From NCBI RefSeq assembly GCF_900101875.1, contig NZ_FNAI01000006.1, forward strand, positions 124,001 to 188,000: DNA of 64,000 bases, written 5' to 3'. Made by a program: the position numbers and the translations under genes. Every line of letters starts with the position of its first letter. The stretch's first letter is position 1. This stretch comes from Mucilaginibacter pineti (GTDB lineage: Bacteria; Bacteroidota; Bacteroidia; Sphingobacteriales; Sphingobacteriaceae). The notes beneath the pieces were generated by a model. It was given only the letters and a program-made list of their open reading frames with translations. It was not told the DNA's origin and did no database searches. This document shows positions 44,264 to 53,539 of the stretch, piece by piece.

Positions 44264-45805
44264 TTATTTTGATTTCAAAACCAGGATTTCCGGCCCGTTC
44301 ATCCATTGCAGCATCAGCGTTCGATTTTTTCCGGGTTTAGCGGCCATGTTTCCGAGTATAATGTCAGGCTTATGATCGCCATTCATGTCTTTTACATCCA
44401 TACATATCCACCTTCCTTTATTGGTAACAGCAGGATCAGTAAATGCTTTATATTTATAGCCACCCTGATTGATGAGCCATAAAAACCCTTCCTGTGGTTG
44501 ATGCTCATAATCCGCAAAAAAACTAATTACAGCGAGATCTGGTTTGCCATCCTGATTAAAATCCGCAGATACGGCCTTATAACAGCCGTTTACATGAAAG
44601 AAATAAACCTGTTTAAACTGCCCTTGTGCGTTTTTTTTGAATATATATACGCCATGATAAGGCTTCAAAATCTGTGAGTAATCTGCATTGTCACCACAGG
44701 TATAAATAATCTCTTTTTGCCCATCGTGATCAATATCCTTCAATTCAAAATAGGTAGATCCATAACAAGGAGGAAAAGACAGCACTTGTTTTTGTTCAAA
44801 TTTGCCGCCGCCTTTATTAATAAACTGAAAAACACCCTCAATGTCATGTGCAAATAAAACCCATATATCTGGCAGACCATCTCCATTGATGTCTTCGATA
44901 TACATTTTTTCGGCCCCGGCGGTGGTAGAAATAGTTTGTTTTTGATAGTGCCCATTACCCGTGTTTTTAAACAATGATAATTGCCCGCTCATATAACCAA
45001 ATTCACAAACCACGATGTCCTTTTTCTCGTCGCTATCCATATCTACCATAGCTGATTGAACAGGCCTGTATACACTATCGCATAACGTTTTCCGATGGAT
45101 TATTTTACCACCTTGGATATCTACCTGCTCTACAAAGCCATTTTTTTGCACGGTAGGCTGAAAGCTGCCGATATGAGTGACCAAGAACGAGGTCCTCCCT
45201 TTCGTATTGACAGCATTCAGGGGTTCCACATCTACTACTCCTTTGCAGTGGATCAAACTGTCCTTAACTTGCAGGGAGCTATCATAAATACGAAGTGTAC
45301 TGTCTTTAAAATTGGACTGAAACAAGAGCTTACTTTTTTCATCGTAATAAACAAGCCCCGTATAAGCTTTTGACTTTTTTATGGGTAACGATGTATCAAA
45401 CTGCTTACTGTCAGCAGTTATTGGTACAGCAGGCGAAATCAGGGAATCGGGAGCATTTTCCAGGTAAAAATCCACAACTTTTTCCCAGTCTGCTGTAGGA
45501 ATGGATGCCCGTACATGGGCAAATAATGGATTTCTATACTGCGCCGCCATTTCGGGTGTCAGTTTCCGGTAAGTGCCGTCTTTATCTTTAAACAAATCAG
45601 CAAATGCGCCCATAGCAGGCAGCACATGATTAGCCCATGTTTGTTTATTGAGTAATGATGGGGATGGGTAGGCATGACAGGACGTACAGTATTTTTTTGA
45701 CAATACTTCACCCTCAGATGAATAATGCCCTTTGGTATTTGTACAGTTCCAATAAATCATAACTATACCTAAAAAAAATATTACAATGATTATTGTCCTG
45801 TGCAT
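44264..45805 (-). CDS. CxxCH heme-motif plus FG-GAP/VCBS-repeat surface protein
   Basis: A 513-residue exported protein. The ATG at 45805 gives a membrane/signal segment (IIIVIFFLGIVMIYWNC) that may be a lipobox with Cys21. A cytochrome-like motif CTSCH follows at 40-44, with the surrounding KYCTSCHAYPSPSLLNKQTW. The rest (about 150-510) is a beta-propeller of FG-GAP/VCBS repeats, marked by DMDSDEKKDIVVCEFG, DINGDGLPDIWVLF, DIDHDGQKEIIYTCG, DFNQDGKPDLAVISF and DMNGDHKPDIILGN, each a calcium-binding DxDxDG-like loop. An in-frame TTG four codons earlier is less likely. Role unknown. Confidence 0.8.
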   Translation of the reverse strand: MHRTIIIVIFFLGIVMIYWNCTNTKGHYSSEGEVLSKKYCTSCHAYPSPSLLNKQTWANHVLPAMGAFADLFKDKDGTYRKLTPEMAAQYRNPLFAHVRASIPTADWEKVVDFYLENAPDSLISPAVPITADSKQFDTSLPIKKSKAYTGLVYYDEKSKLLFQSNFKDSTLRIYDSSLQVKDSLIHCKGVVDVEPLNAVNTKGRTSFLVTHIGSFQPTVQKNGFVEQVDIQGGKIIHRKTLCDSVYRPVQSAMVDMDSDEKKDIVVCEFGYMSGQLSLFKNTGNGHYQKQTISTTAGAEKMYIEDINGDGLPDIWVLFAHDIEGVFQFINKGGGKFEQKQVLSFPPCYGSTYFELKDIDHDGQKEIIYTCGDNADYSQILKPYHGVYIFKKNAQGQFKQVYFFHVNGCYKAVSADFNQDGKPDLAVISFFADYEHQPQEGFLWLINQGGYKYKAFTDPAVTNKGRWICMDVKDMNGDHKPDIILGNMAAKPGKNRTLMLQWMNGPEILVLKSK

Positions 45806-45919
45806 TGGATCATTCAAAACTTATAGATGGATATTTAAATACTACTGTAGCATACCACATTAACCTCATAGCTAAAAATACGGCAACAGACGAGTGAATT
45901 ATCTGTTGCCGCTGATTGA

Positions 45920-47431
45920 TTAATTATAACCTGGATTTTGCTTAATAATGCCATTACTTTGATTAACCACATTTCTTGGCAACGGATATAGAATTTTATT
46001 ATCGTCGGCAAAAGTAGATCCATCGTCTTTGGCCCGCTTAATATATAGGCCCCACCTGATCAAATCATCCCGCCTTACCCCTTCGCCCCATAGTTCAAAT
46101 AAGCGTTCATTTTGTATTTTAGCTAAAAACTGATCGTGATTTAACGTACCGGAAACGTATGCGGGCAGTCCGCCGTGAGTTGTGCGTACATCATTAATCA
46201 AATCATACGCTTCCTGATTGGGTCCTCCGTTTTGCTCATTAAGCGCTTCAGCCAGCAGCAATTCCACATCAGCGTATCGAAACACCGGATAATCCACGCT
46301 ACTTGCATCTGAGTTTGTTTTGGAAGGATCGAGGCCGAACTTTACAGGCACAGCGCCAATATCCCCTCCCGCTCTGGCATCCCGGAATTTTACAGTACCA
46401 TTTGCATTAAAGCCTACCGGATATTTCTGCAACAAAACACCAAGCCTTTTATCATGCTGGTCAAATTTATCATAAGTTTTCCATGGCATCCGGTATCCGC
46501 CCCAGCTGTCAGTAGGTATACCCGTTGTGTCTACGTAATCTGGAGGCAGAGCATGGTTAAGCCAGTCATTATAATTAACGTTGCTGGTAGGGGAACAAAC
46601 AATAGCTAATATCAATTCTGAATTTCCTCCTTTATTACTGATATTAAAATTGTCGGCATATTTAGGTGTTAAGCTAAATCCCAGCGTTTTGATCTTTTCT
46701 CCGGTGGCTACAGCATCGGCCCAGCGTTTTTCCTGCATGTACAGCTTTAGTAAAGAAGTGTAACATGCGGCTTTGGAAAACCTGCCGTAATCAGCTCCGG
46801 TAAAGGCATTAGGCAAAACGCTAATAGCATCAGTAAAATCATTGATAATGTTATTAACCATTTCGTCTTTCGTTGGGCGTGGAAGAACAGGAGAACTCAG
46901 GTTGTTCACTTGGGCTGCGTCAAGTCTTATAGGAACCGGGCCATAGTAAAGGTAAAGAACCTGTGAATAATACGCTCGCAGTGCTTTTAATTCTGCAATG
47001 TATCTGTTCTTTAAAGAGGCTTCCATAGCAATAGTGTTAACTTTAGAAATATACACTGTGATCTCTGATATCATGGGCATCAACTGAGTGTAATGATGGG
47101 TGTTATCATAAAAGTCGGGCGTAAAATTGAGTGTGTTTAATCTGGCCCATAATGGATCTGCCCAGTTACATATCATTTCATCGGTAGTTTGACTTGCCTG
47201 TGCACGGAACGAAGGGTCTGCAGAGGCCCATCCGCCGTTGCCTCCTTCCATGGTACCGGTATACATAGCGCTGACAGCCGCTTTGGCATCAGCCGCAGTT
47301 TTGAAAAAGTTATCGCCGGAGAAAGTGCCGTATGTCTTATTCGCCAGATCCTTTTCACAGGATGCTAAACAGGAGATGACAATCATAGCAAGAAATAAAT
47401 ACCCAGTATATGAGATTTTTTTAGTGTTCAT
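45920..47431 (-). CDS. SusD/RagB-type glycan-binding lipoprotein
   Basis: A 503-residue outer-surface lipoprotein (lipobox VISCLASC) that captures oligosaccharides over its SusC pore. The TPR-like helical core shows LKALRAYYSQVLYLYYGPVP, GRFSKAACYTSLLKLYMQEK and YADVELLLAEALNEQNGG, and the C-terminal RagB domain NERLFELWGEGVRRDDLIRW with LYPLPRNVVNQSNGIIKQNP. Length is normal. It follows SusC by 25 bases. Confidence 0.95.
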   Translation of the reverse strand: MNTKKISYTGYLFLAMIVISCLASCEKDLANKTYGTFSGDNFFKTAADAKAAVSAMYTGTMEGGNGGWASADPSFRAQASQTTDEMICNWADPLWARLNTLNFTPDFYDNTHHYTQLMPMISEITVYISKVNTIAMEASLKNRYIAELKALRAYYSQVLYLYYGPVPIRLDAAQVNNLSSPVLPRPTKDEMVNNIINDFTDAISVLPNAFTGADYGRFSKAACYTSLLKLYMQEKRWADAVATGEKIKTLGFSLTPKYADNFNISNKGGNSELILAIVCSPTSNVNYNDWLNHALPPDYVDTTGIPTDSWGGYRMPWKTYDKFDQHDKRLGVLLQKYPVGFNANGTVKFRDARAGGDIGAVPVKFGLDPSKTNSDASSVDYPVFRYADVELLLAEALNEQNGGPNQEAYDLINDVRTTHGGLPAYVSGTLNHDQFLAKIQNERLFELWGEGVRRDDLIRWGLYIKRAKDDGSTFADDNKILYPLPRNVVNQSNGIIKQNPGYN

Positions 47432-47456
47432 CTTTTAATATTTTATATAAAATAAA

Positions 47457-50400
47457 TTAAAACGTAGCGTTCAAACCCAAAACGTACCCATGACTAAGCG
47501 GATAATAATTACCTTGACTCAAGGTTGGATCTATCGCAGGATATTTGGTTATAACAAACGCATTTTGCACATCAAACGACATCTTTAAACCTTTAATCAC
47601 ATTTTGCTTGGCGAAAATAGCAGCCGGGAAATTATAACCCAGTGTTAGGTTCTGGCAACGCAAATAGGACGCATTGATATAGTAGTAGCTTGATGAATTT
47701 TGATAAGCTGAATAAGATGGGTCGGATACACCAGAAGGGAAGCTCCCCCCCGGATTTTTAAACGTCCATCTTTGAAGGCTTATCGGCAGGGTGTTCCATC
47801 CAAACGATCCTAAATTCGCATCCAGTTTAGATATTCTGTATATTCCGTTTCCTGCATAAGGGCTCCATGCTTTTTGAACAGCACCAGAAAAATAGACATT
47901 CAAATCAAAACCTTTATATGAGAAGGTGTTACCAAATCCAATATTAAATTTCGGGTCGGCGTTGCCTAACAACATTTGGTCTGCAGTAGTTATAGCTCCG
48001 TCAGGGCCGGTGAGTTTACCATTGGCATCATAACCATGAATATCCTTAATAATTAACCCACCTGGTAACATGCCTGGCATAGTAGTAGGTGCCTGGACAT
48101 ACGTTCCCGTAAATAATCCACCTGATGATACATAGCCATATACACCATTAAACAACGCGTTTTTGCCGGATGGGTCTACGTATTTAGCTAAAGTAGCCAA
48201 TGCCGCCGGCGAACGCTTAGCCCAATAGCTCAAGTAATGCGAAAAATTGATATTAGTTGACCAGGTAAAGCCGCCCTTGCTGCCGGCAATAATATTTTTA
48301 GACTGTAGCCCAATTTCATAACCTGTAGATTTGGTAGTTCCAGAGTTGCTCCAAACGCCGCCAACAGTGAAGTCGGCCGGAAATGGCACATATGAGATCA
48401 GATTTCTGATGGTTTTATTAAAATAGTCAACCGAACCCGTAAGTCTATTGGTGAAAAGTGTAAAATCCAATCCTACATTTATCTCTGCCGCGGTTTCCCA
48501 TTTCAAGTCGGGGTTAGCCGCCTGCGTGAGGAAAATACCAGTTGATGTAGAATTGGTACCAAAATTAGGGCTGCCTCCTAAACCGTAAACTTCAAAAGCG
48601 CTGGCCCCAAAATTAGCGTTACCTATTTCACCATAACTTAAACGCAGTTTTAAGAAATTAACCTGTTTATTATTTTCCAGAAATTTCTCATCAGAAATTA
48701 TCCAGCCGGCAGAAACCGCAGGGAAATAACCCCATTTATGATTGGTAGCAAAATTGCTTGATCCATCCCGCCTAATACTGGCCTGAAGGGTGTATTTGCT
48801 ATCTAACTGGTAAATAGCCCTTGCAAAATAGGATGCAGTGGTACTTTGATTTTGCCCAGAGCTCACCGATGGTTTATCTGCCTGACCAGCCCCGAGATTA
48901 TAATAAGAAATAGCATCTGATGTAAAATTAGTATTTCCTGCCGTTGAATAACCGCTATTTTGCTGCTGATAGGTATAACCTATCAAGCCATCGATTGTCT
49001 GTTTATTACCAATTGTGTGTTTATAATTCAGCGTATAATCTATCTGCTTAGTATTGGAATAATTATTTGCTATACCTGCATTGCCATTAACCTGGGCGCC
49101 ATAAGAAAATGTGGTGGGGAGGTAATTGTTTCTCTTAGCGGTTCCCTGATCATAGCTAAAATTGGCCTTAGCAATTAATCCATGAATAATCTCCCATGTG
49201 CCGTAAGCAGATGTTAACAATCGTTGGTTTTGTATTTGATCAGTTATTGTTGCAAATGATAAAGGATTTGGTATGCCGGGATAACTCGGATTAACGGGAT
49301 AACTGCCATCTGGCAACTGTAAAGGCATATTTGCCGGATAATACAAAGCAGCTGTAACAATCCCTCCGGAGCCATTAGCGCCTCCTGTTACCGAATTACT
49401 TGAGGCAGAATTAGACCCGATTAGATTGATACCCAATTTAATTTTATCAGATACATTCTGATCAAGATTTACCTTGCCGTTCCACCTTTTATAATCCGTG
49501 CCCTTAATTACACCTTTTTGGTCAAAATAATTGCCAGATATAAAATAAGTGGTTTTGCCATCGCTGGACGATAGTGATATATTTTGTTGATCCGTGTATC
49601 CTCGCTGGGTTATGGCATTCATAGCATTAGGATAAACCGGTGTATTATCTATCTGTTGCTGCGTATATAGCGGTACAAACGGAGTCATACTATTGGCATC
49701 AACTGTACCATAATAAGGGGCTATTTTTTTCCGGTACATATACAATTCCTGGTTGATTAAATTACGTTGCTCCATATAATCTTTGGTTCCCAGCACCTGG
49801 TACATCTTATCCACTTGTTGCAAGCCATAAGTACCACTGTATTGTATAACGGGTTTGCCTGTTTTACCACGTTTAGTAGTTATCAGGATAACCCCACCTC
49901 CAGCCTGAGCCCCATAGATAGCTCTAGCGCTGGCATCTTTTAAAACCTCGATACTTTCAATATCATTAGGGTTTATAAAGTTCATAGGTGACTGATCAAC
50001 GCCACCGCCACCGTAAAATGCGCCGCTGGGAATCCCCGGATTATTGTTAACAACAATACCATCAATTACATACAAAACTCCAGGGTTGGCATTGGAGGGG
50101 TTACTTCTTATTTTCACACTAACACCTGCACCAGGTTGCCCGGTAGGCTGAATGATTTGCAAACCGGTTGCCTTTCCTTGCAGCGCCTGTTGAAAGTTGG
50201 AAGTTGTAGACACATCCAGATCAGAGGATTTTATGGAAGCTACAGCCCCGGTAACGTCCCTCCGTTTTTGTGCGCCGTAACCAATAACAACCACCTCGTT
50301 CAGATTAGCTAATTGGGGGATCAGTTTGACTGTCAAATTCGAATTAGCCTTAATTTCCTGCGATGTATAACCAACAAAAGAAACAATTAAAAAAGCGCTT

Positions 50401-50933
50401 TCATCCACATCTTTTAGAAAAAATGCCCCGCTATTGTCGGTTACCGTTTGTATTGCTGTTCCCTTAATGCCAACCGTAGCACCAGGTATATATTTTCCGG
50501 TTTCGTCAACTACCTGGCCGTGTATATTTATGGTTTTTAATACCCCTGCCACCTTGTTAAGAATTGGCTTCTCGGCTTTTGTTGCGATAAGAATCGTCTT
50601 CTCATCTATAGTATATAATAAGGGCTTTTCTTTTAAACACGCCTGCATCACCTCATCTAAAGATGCATTATTAAAATTGGCATCTATGCGGGCTGAGGCA
50701 TCAAGCATACTTGACTTCCATAATACGTTGTAACCCGTCTGTTTACGTATCTCTTTGAAAACCTGTTTAATTGATACGCCGGATGCTTTCAGGGAAATTT
50801 TTTGTGCCAAAGTAGCAGCACTTACATGAAGCATGGTAGTTATCAGCATTAGGGTGGCTAGCTTCATAACATTCAGAATTTTCTTGATGCAGGATGAATA
50901 CCTGCATATAAAATTTGTAGAATTTTTATACAT
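47457..50933 (-). CDS. SusC/RagA-type TonB-linked outer-membrane transporter with STN domain
   Basis: A 1158-residue TonB-dependent importer for glycans. The chosen ATG 50933 gives MYKNSTNFICRYSSCIKK before the signal helix (LATLMLITTMLHVSAATLAQ). An N-terminal STN domain (about 50-110, GVSIKQVFKEIRKQTGYNVL) signals to the FecR anti-sigma factor encoded next door. A carboxypeptidase-like domain follows (INIHGQVVDETGKYIPGATV), then the plug (VVVIGYGAQKRRDVTGAVAS) and the barrel, ending in GYVLGLNATF. The frame stays open upstream to 50987, giving an extended start that is less likely. Confidence 0.95.
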   Translation of the reverse strand: MYKNSTNFICRYSSCIKKILNVMKLATLMLITTMLHVSAATLAQKISLKASGVSIKQVFKEIRKQTGYNVLWKSSMLDASARIDANFNNASLDEVMQACLKEKPLLYTIDEKTILIATKAEKPILNKVAGVLKTINIHGQVVDETGKYIPGATVGIKGTAIQTVTDNSGAFFLKDVDESAFLIVSFVGYTSQEIKANSNLTVKLIPQLANLNEVVVIGYGAQKRRDVTGAVASIKSSDLDVSTTSNFQQALQGKATGLQIIQPTGQPGAGVSVKIRSNPSNANPGVLYVIDGIVVNNNPGIPSGAFYGGGGVDQSPMNFINPNDIESIEVLKDASARAIYGAQAGGGVILITTKRGKTGKPVIQYSGTYGLQQVDKMYQVLGTKDYMEQRNLINQELYMYRKKIAPYYGTVDANSMTPFVPLYTQQQIDNTPVYPNAMNAITQRGYTDQQNISLSSSDGKTTYFISGNYFDQKGVIKGTDYKRWNGKVNLDQNVSDKIKLGINLIGSNSASSNSVTGGANGSGGIVTAALYYPANMPLQLPDGSYPVNPSYPGIPNPLSFATITDQIQNQRLLTSAYGTWEIIHGLIAKANFSYDQGTAKRNNYLPTTFSYGAQVNGNAGIANNYSNTKQIDYTLNYKHTIGNKQTIDGLIGYTYQQQNSGYSTAGNTNFTSDAISYYNLGAGQADKPSVSSGQNQSTTASYFARAIYQLDSKYTLQASIRRDGSSNFATNHKWGYFPAVSAGWIISDEKFLENNKQVNFLKLRLSYGEIGNANFGASAFEVYGLGGSPNFGTNSTSTGIFLTQAANPDLKWETAAEINVGLDFTLFTNRLTGSVDYFNKTIRNLISYVPFPADFTVGGVWSNSGTTKSTGYEIGLQSKNIIAGSKGGFTWSTNINFSHYLSYWAKRSPAALATLAKYVDPSGKNALFNGVYGYVSSGGLFTGTYVQAPTTMPGMLPGGLIIKDIHGYDANGKLTGPDGAITTADQMLLGNADPKFNIGFGNTFSYKGFDLNVYFSGAVQKAWSPYAGNGIYRISKLDANLGSFGWNTLPISLQRWTFKNPGGSFPSGVSDPSYSAYQNSSSYYYINASYLRCQNLTLGYNFPAAIFAKQNVIKGLKMSFDVQNAFVITKYPAIDPTLSQGNYYPLSHGYVLGLNATF

Positions 50934-51162
50934 TTGATTGTTTGGGTTTAATCCGTATTTAATTTGTTCACAACATTTTAATGACACCTGAACAATATTT
51001 CCGGGAGTGTTCGCATCACTTCCGGTTATTTATTTTCAGATGCAATAGACTTAGATTAGGGTCCTGATTGCAGCTTACTTTTCATGAATTTTTAGGTTAA
51101 TTGTTATAAATTATTGGTAATTTCTTTTATATCAGCTATAGCCGCCCGGCTCCGAATTGATA

Positions 51163-52335
51163 TCATTTTTTCTGGACCAAAATTTTCCGGCCCTCTATCT
51201 TAAATGCTACCCCACCTAATACTTCCAGCTTTCTTAACACCTGGGAAATCTGGGCAAAACGCGAAACTGTACCGCTAAATCTATCCTTTTTGATTTCCCG
51301 ATCTTTAAATTCCACTTCTACATCATACCATCGGCTAATTCTTTTCATAATATCGTCCAATTGATCATCATTAAAAAGAAACACTCCTTCTTTCCAGGCA
51401 ACAGCATCCTGTGCATCCACGTTATTGATCTTGATATCATTTACAGACAGGATAGCTTCTTGATCTGGTTTCAATATTTGCGACCCGTTTTTTTCAGGCC
51501 GGGTAATTTTAACAGCCCCTTCCAGCAAAGTGGTTTTGATAGTTGGGTTATCATCATATGCGTTAACATTAAAGTGCGTGCCTAAAACTTCCACGTCCTG
51601 TTTTAAACTGCTTACATGAAACGGCATCGATTTATTATGCGCAACTTCAAAATAGGCCTCGCCCTGAAGCTGTACCTTGCGTACGTTTCCCGTAAAATGC
51701 TCAGGAAACGTTAAAGAAGAGGCGGCATTCAGCCAAACTTTTGAACCATCGGGCAATACGATCTGCCATTGCCCGCCCTTTGGTGTTGTTATGGTGTTCC
51801 ACAAAATGGCTTTTGCGTTGGGGTTATTTGTCAAAAAGGCCATATCGTTTTTAACTGTATATACTAATTGTCCGTTATTTGATTTAGTGATCTTGATATC
51901 TGGTTGTTGTGCAATAACACCGTTTGCCGCATCGGTCAGCGATATCTTCTTTCCGTTTGATAGCGTAAGGATCGCTTTATTACTGCCCGAAAGAATACTA
52001 ACCGGCGAAGTATTAGTTATTAATTGACTTTTATCAGTCCTTTGTTCATAAAAAAATAGGCCTCCGCCCGCCAAAAGTAATATAGCCGCAGCAGCCCTGA
52101 TCATTGGCCATAATTGTAACCGCCTAGCGGGCTTTATAGGTTGGTCTATGCGATGATCAATGGCTGACTTCATCGACAATTTTAACTTTTCCGTTTCTTT
52201 ATATTTTAGTAAGGCAATCACATCGGCATCAGCAATAAACAGGTTATAATAAGCATGAAGAAATTCCTCTTCCTCTTTTGTTGCTTCATTATCCAGATAA
52301 TGTGTAAGAATTTGTAAAAACTGTTCCTTGTTCAT
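51163..52335 (-). CDS. FecR-family anti-sigma factor
   Basis: A 390-residue inner-membrane regulator. A cytoplasmic N-terminal region (about 1-75) would bind the sigma factor. One membrane helix (LWPMIRAAAAILLLAGGGLFF) follows, then a periplasmic FecR domain (TITTPKGGQWQIVLPDGSKV, VWLNAASSLTFPEHFTGNVR, VQLQGEAYFEVAH) and a C-terminal DUF4974 secretin-like domain (DDQLDDIMKRISRWYDVEVE). It receives the signal from the SusC STN domain. It lies between the sigma gene and susC in the same direction. Confidence 0.93.
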   Translation of the reverse strand: MNKEQFLQILTHYLDNEATKEEEEFLHAYYNLFIADADVIALLKYKETEKLKLSMKSAIDHRIDQPIKPARRLQLWPMIRAAAAILLLAGGGLFFYEQRTDKSQLITNTSPVSILSGSNKAILTLSNGKKISLTDAANGVIAQQPDIKITKSNNGQLVYTVKNDMAFLTNNPNAKAILWNTITTPKGGQWQIVLPDGSKVWLNAASSLTFPEHFTGNVRKVQLQGEAYFEVAHNKSMPFHVSSLKQDVEVLGTHFNVNAYDDNPTIKTTLLEGAVKITRPEKNGSQILKPDQEAILSVNDIKINNVDAQDAVAWKEGVFLFNDDQLDDIMKRISRWYDVEVEFKDREIKKDRFSGTVSRFAQISQVLRKLEVLGGVAFKIEGRKILVQKK

Positions 52336-52455
52336 AGATTTTGGGAGGCATTTAAAGACATGAGCCCTGAACAGAAAAAAATCCCATAAAAAAATAAAAT
52401 ATTTTTCGGGACTGAGCGTGATCGCTAAGTTAAAGTAGCCTTAACCAATTAATGC

Positions 52456-53022
52456 TTAATAAAAGAGAATAAAAAAGAGAATAGAAACTAAAGATGCACG
52501 AAGGAGGACTACGGCTCTTGTCAACTGATTTTGTACTGTTTTACGGGAGATATTTAGTTGATCTGCGATTTCATTGGTGGGCAGGTCATCCTCAAAACGC
52601 ATTTTATAGATTTTTTGCTGCGCCGGAGGCATGGAGTTTACAAGCAACATGTAAGCATCTTCTAATTCCTTATACAGTATTTCGGCATCTGCTTGAGAGC
52701 AAAAGGATTGTGCCTCGAAAACAAGGTCAGCAATCGGGATAAAGTTATTTTCTTTTTTGAGGATTTTGAACACATTATTTCTAACAGAGGAAAAAAGGTA
52801 GGCATCCAAATTATCTATATAGTTTGTTTCCCTGTGTGCCCAAAGGTGGATAAATACTTCCTGGGTAATGTCTTTGGCTGCATCCGGATCTTTTAGTTTT
52901 TTAAAAGCTTGCGAATAGACTCTATCCCAATGCCTGTCATATAAGTCATTAAATGCCCGTCTATCCCCTCTTCTAATATGAAGAAGCAAATCCTGATCTG
53001 TGAAAGAAGCGCTTTTAGGCAT
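52456..53022 (-). CDS. ECF RNA polymerase sigma factor
   Basis: A 188-residue ECF sigma factor. Region 2 contains AFNDLYDRHWDRVYSQAFKK and AAKDITQEVFIHLWAHR, and region 4 the helix-turn-helix LPTNEIADQLNISRKTVQNQ followed by LTRAVVLLRASLV. It is the first gene of the sigma/anti-sigma/SusCD/GH89 locus and probably activates susC when FecR releases it. Its C-terminal tail (VSILFFILFY) is hydrophobic, which is common in this Bacteroidota subgroup. Confidence 0.93.
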   Translation of the reverse strand: MPKSASFTDQDLLLHIRRGDRRAFNDLYDRHWDRVYSQAFKKLKDPDAAKDITQEVFIHLWAHRETNYIDNLDAYLFSSVRNNVFKILKKENNFIPIADLVFEAQSFCSQADAEILYKELEDAYMLLVNSMPPAQQKIYKMRFEDDLPTNEIADQLNISRKTVQNQLTRAVVLLRASLVSILFFILFY

Positions 53023-53170
53023 TATATGGGTTACTAACTATTATTCAGGTAATTATAAGGTCCTTTAATTTAAGGGAACAAGTCTCCCATCTTTCTTTTA
53101 AATATCAAATATTACTGGAAGATAAACAGTTATGCTTTTATTTTTAACATTTTTCTTATAATAAATTAAC

Positions 53171-53181
53171 GCAAACGTTTG
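53171..53181. promoter_or_regulatory. Candidate LacI-type operator, site 1
   Basis: CAAACGTTTG is a perfect palindrome set in AAATTAACGCAAACGTTTGT. It is one of two related sites 180 bases apart, 150 bases upstream of the sigma gene. The form resembles LacI/CcpA-family operators. No LacI-type gene is in the window. Confidence 0.4.
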
Positions 53182-53350
53182 TTTACGCATTAACTATAAT
53201 TTATGGTTTGCTTAGAGATTTATTTCGTATCAACGCCTTAAATTACAATATGGCATTACATAACTTGCTGATTTATTGAGCTTATAAAGTGAGCTTCAAA
53301 ACATTTCTGAAAAAAGAGGGACAATAGATCCATTTTTTAAATGAATTAGC

Positions 53351-53362
53351 GCAAACGTTTGC
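53351..53362. promoter_or_regulatory. Candidate LacI-type operator, site 2
   Basis: GCAAACGTTTGC is a perfect 12-bp palindrome set in GAATTAGCGCAAACGTTTGC. The flank GAATTAGC matches AAATTAAC of site 1, so the two are a direct repeat of about 19 bp and more than a chance match of a short palindrome. Confidence 0.45.
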
Positions 53363-53480
53363 CTAAAATTATAAATATCTTTTCTTCTAACTAAATAAAC
53401 AAATCAAGTAGTGCTTCTTACAAAAAAGCACATCAATAAATCTGTAATAGCAACTGTTGGCTTTGAATAGCTTTTACTTT

Positions 53481-53526
53481 AAGAGAATAGGCGGGTCCTA
53501 TTATATGTATGACAACCTATTCTCTT
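53481..53526. repeat. AAGAGAATAGG inverted repeat near the element's left end
   Basis: AAGAGAATAGG (53481-53491) and CCTATTCTCTT (53516-53526) are inverted and followed by a T run on the plus strand. CCTATTCTCT recurs at 53547-53556, inside the last codons of the zeta gene. It is terminator-like for plus-strand transcription or part of an attachment region. Confidence 0.45.
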
Positions 53527-53539
53527 TTTTATGCTTGGG

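Larger units (their letters stand above)
53023..53539. other. 517-base gene-free region between the PUL and the mobile element
   Basis: AT-rich sequence with no credible reading frame. It holds two CAAACGTTTG palindromes (described separately), an AAGAGAATAGG inverted repeat and the probable left end of the mobilizable element. It also must contain the sigma-factor promoter, but no clear TAnnTTTG box stands out. Confidence 0.6.

Noticed and set aside
52452..52490. AAAGAGAATA repeats after the sigma gene as an attachment site
   Set aside because: Low-complexity A-rich sequence inside and next to the sigma gene end; the resemblance to the units at 53481 is likely chance.
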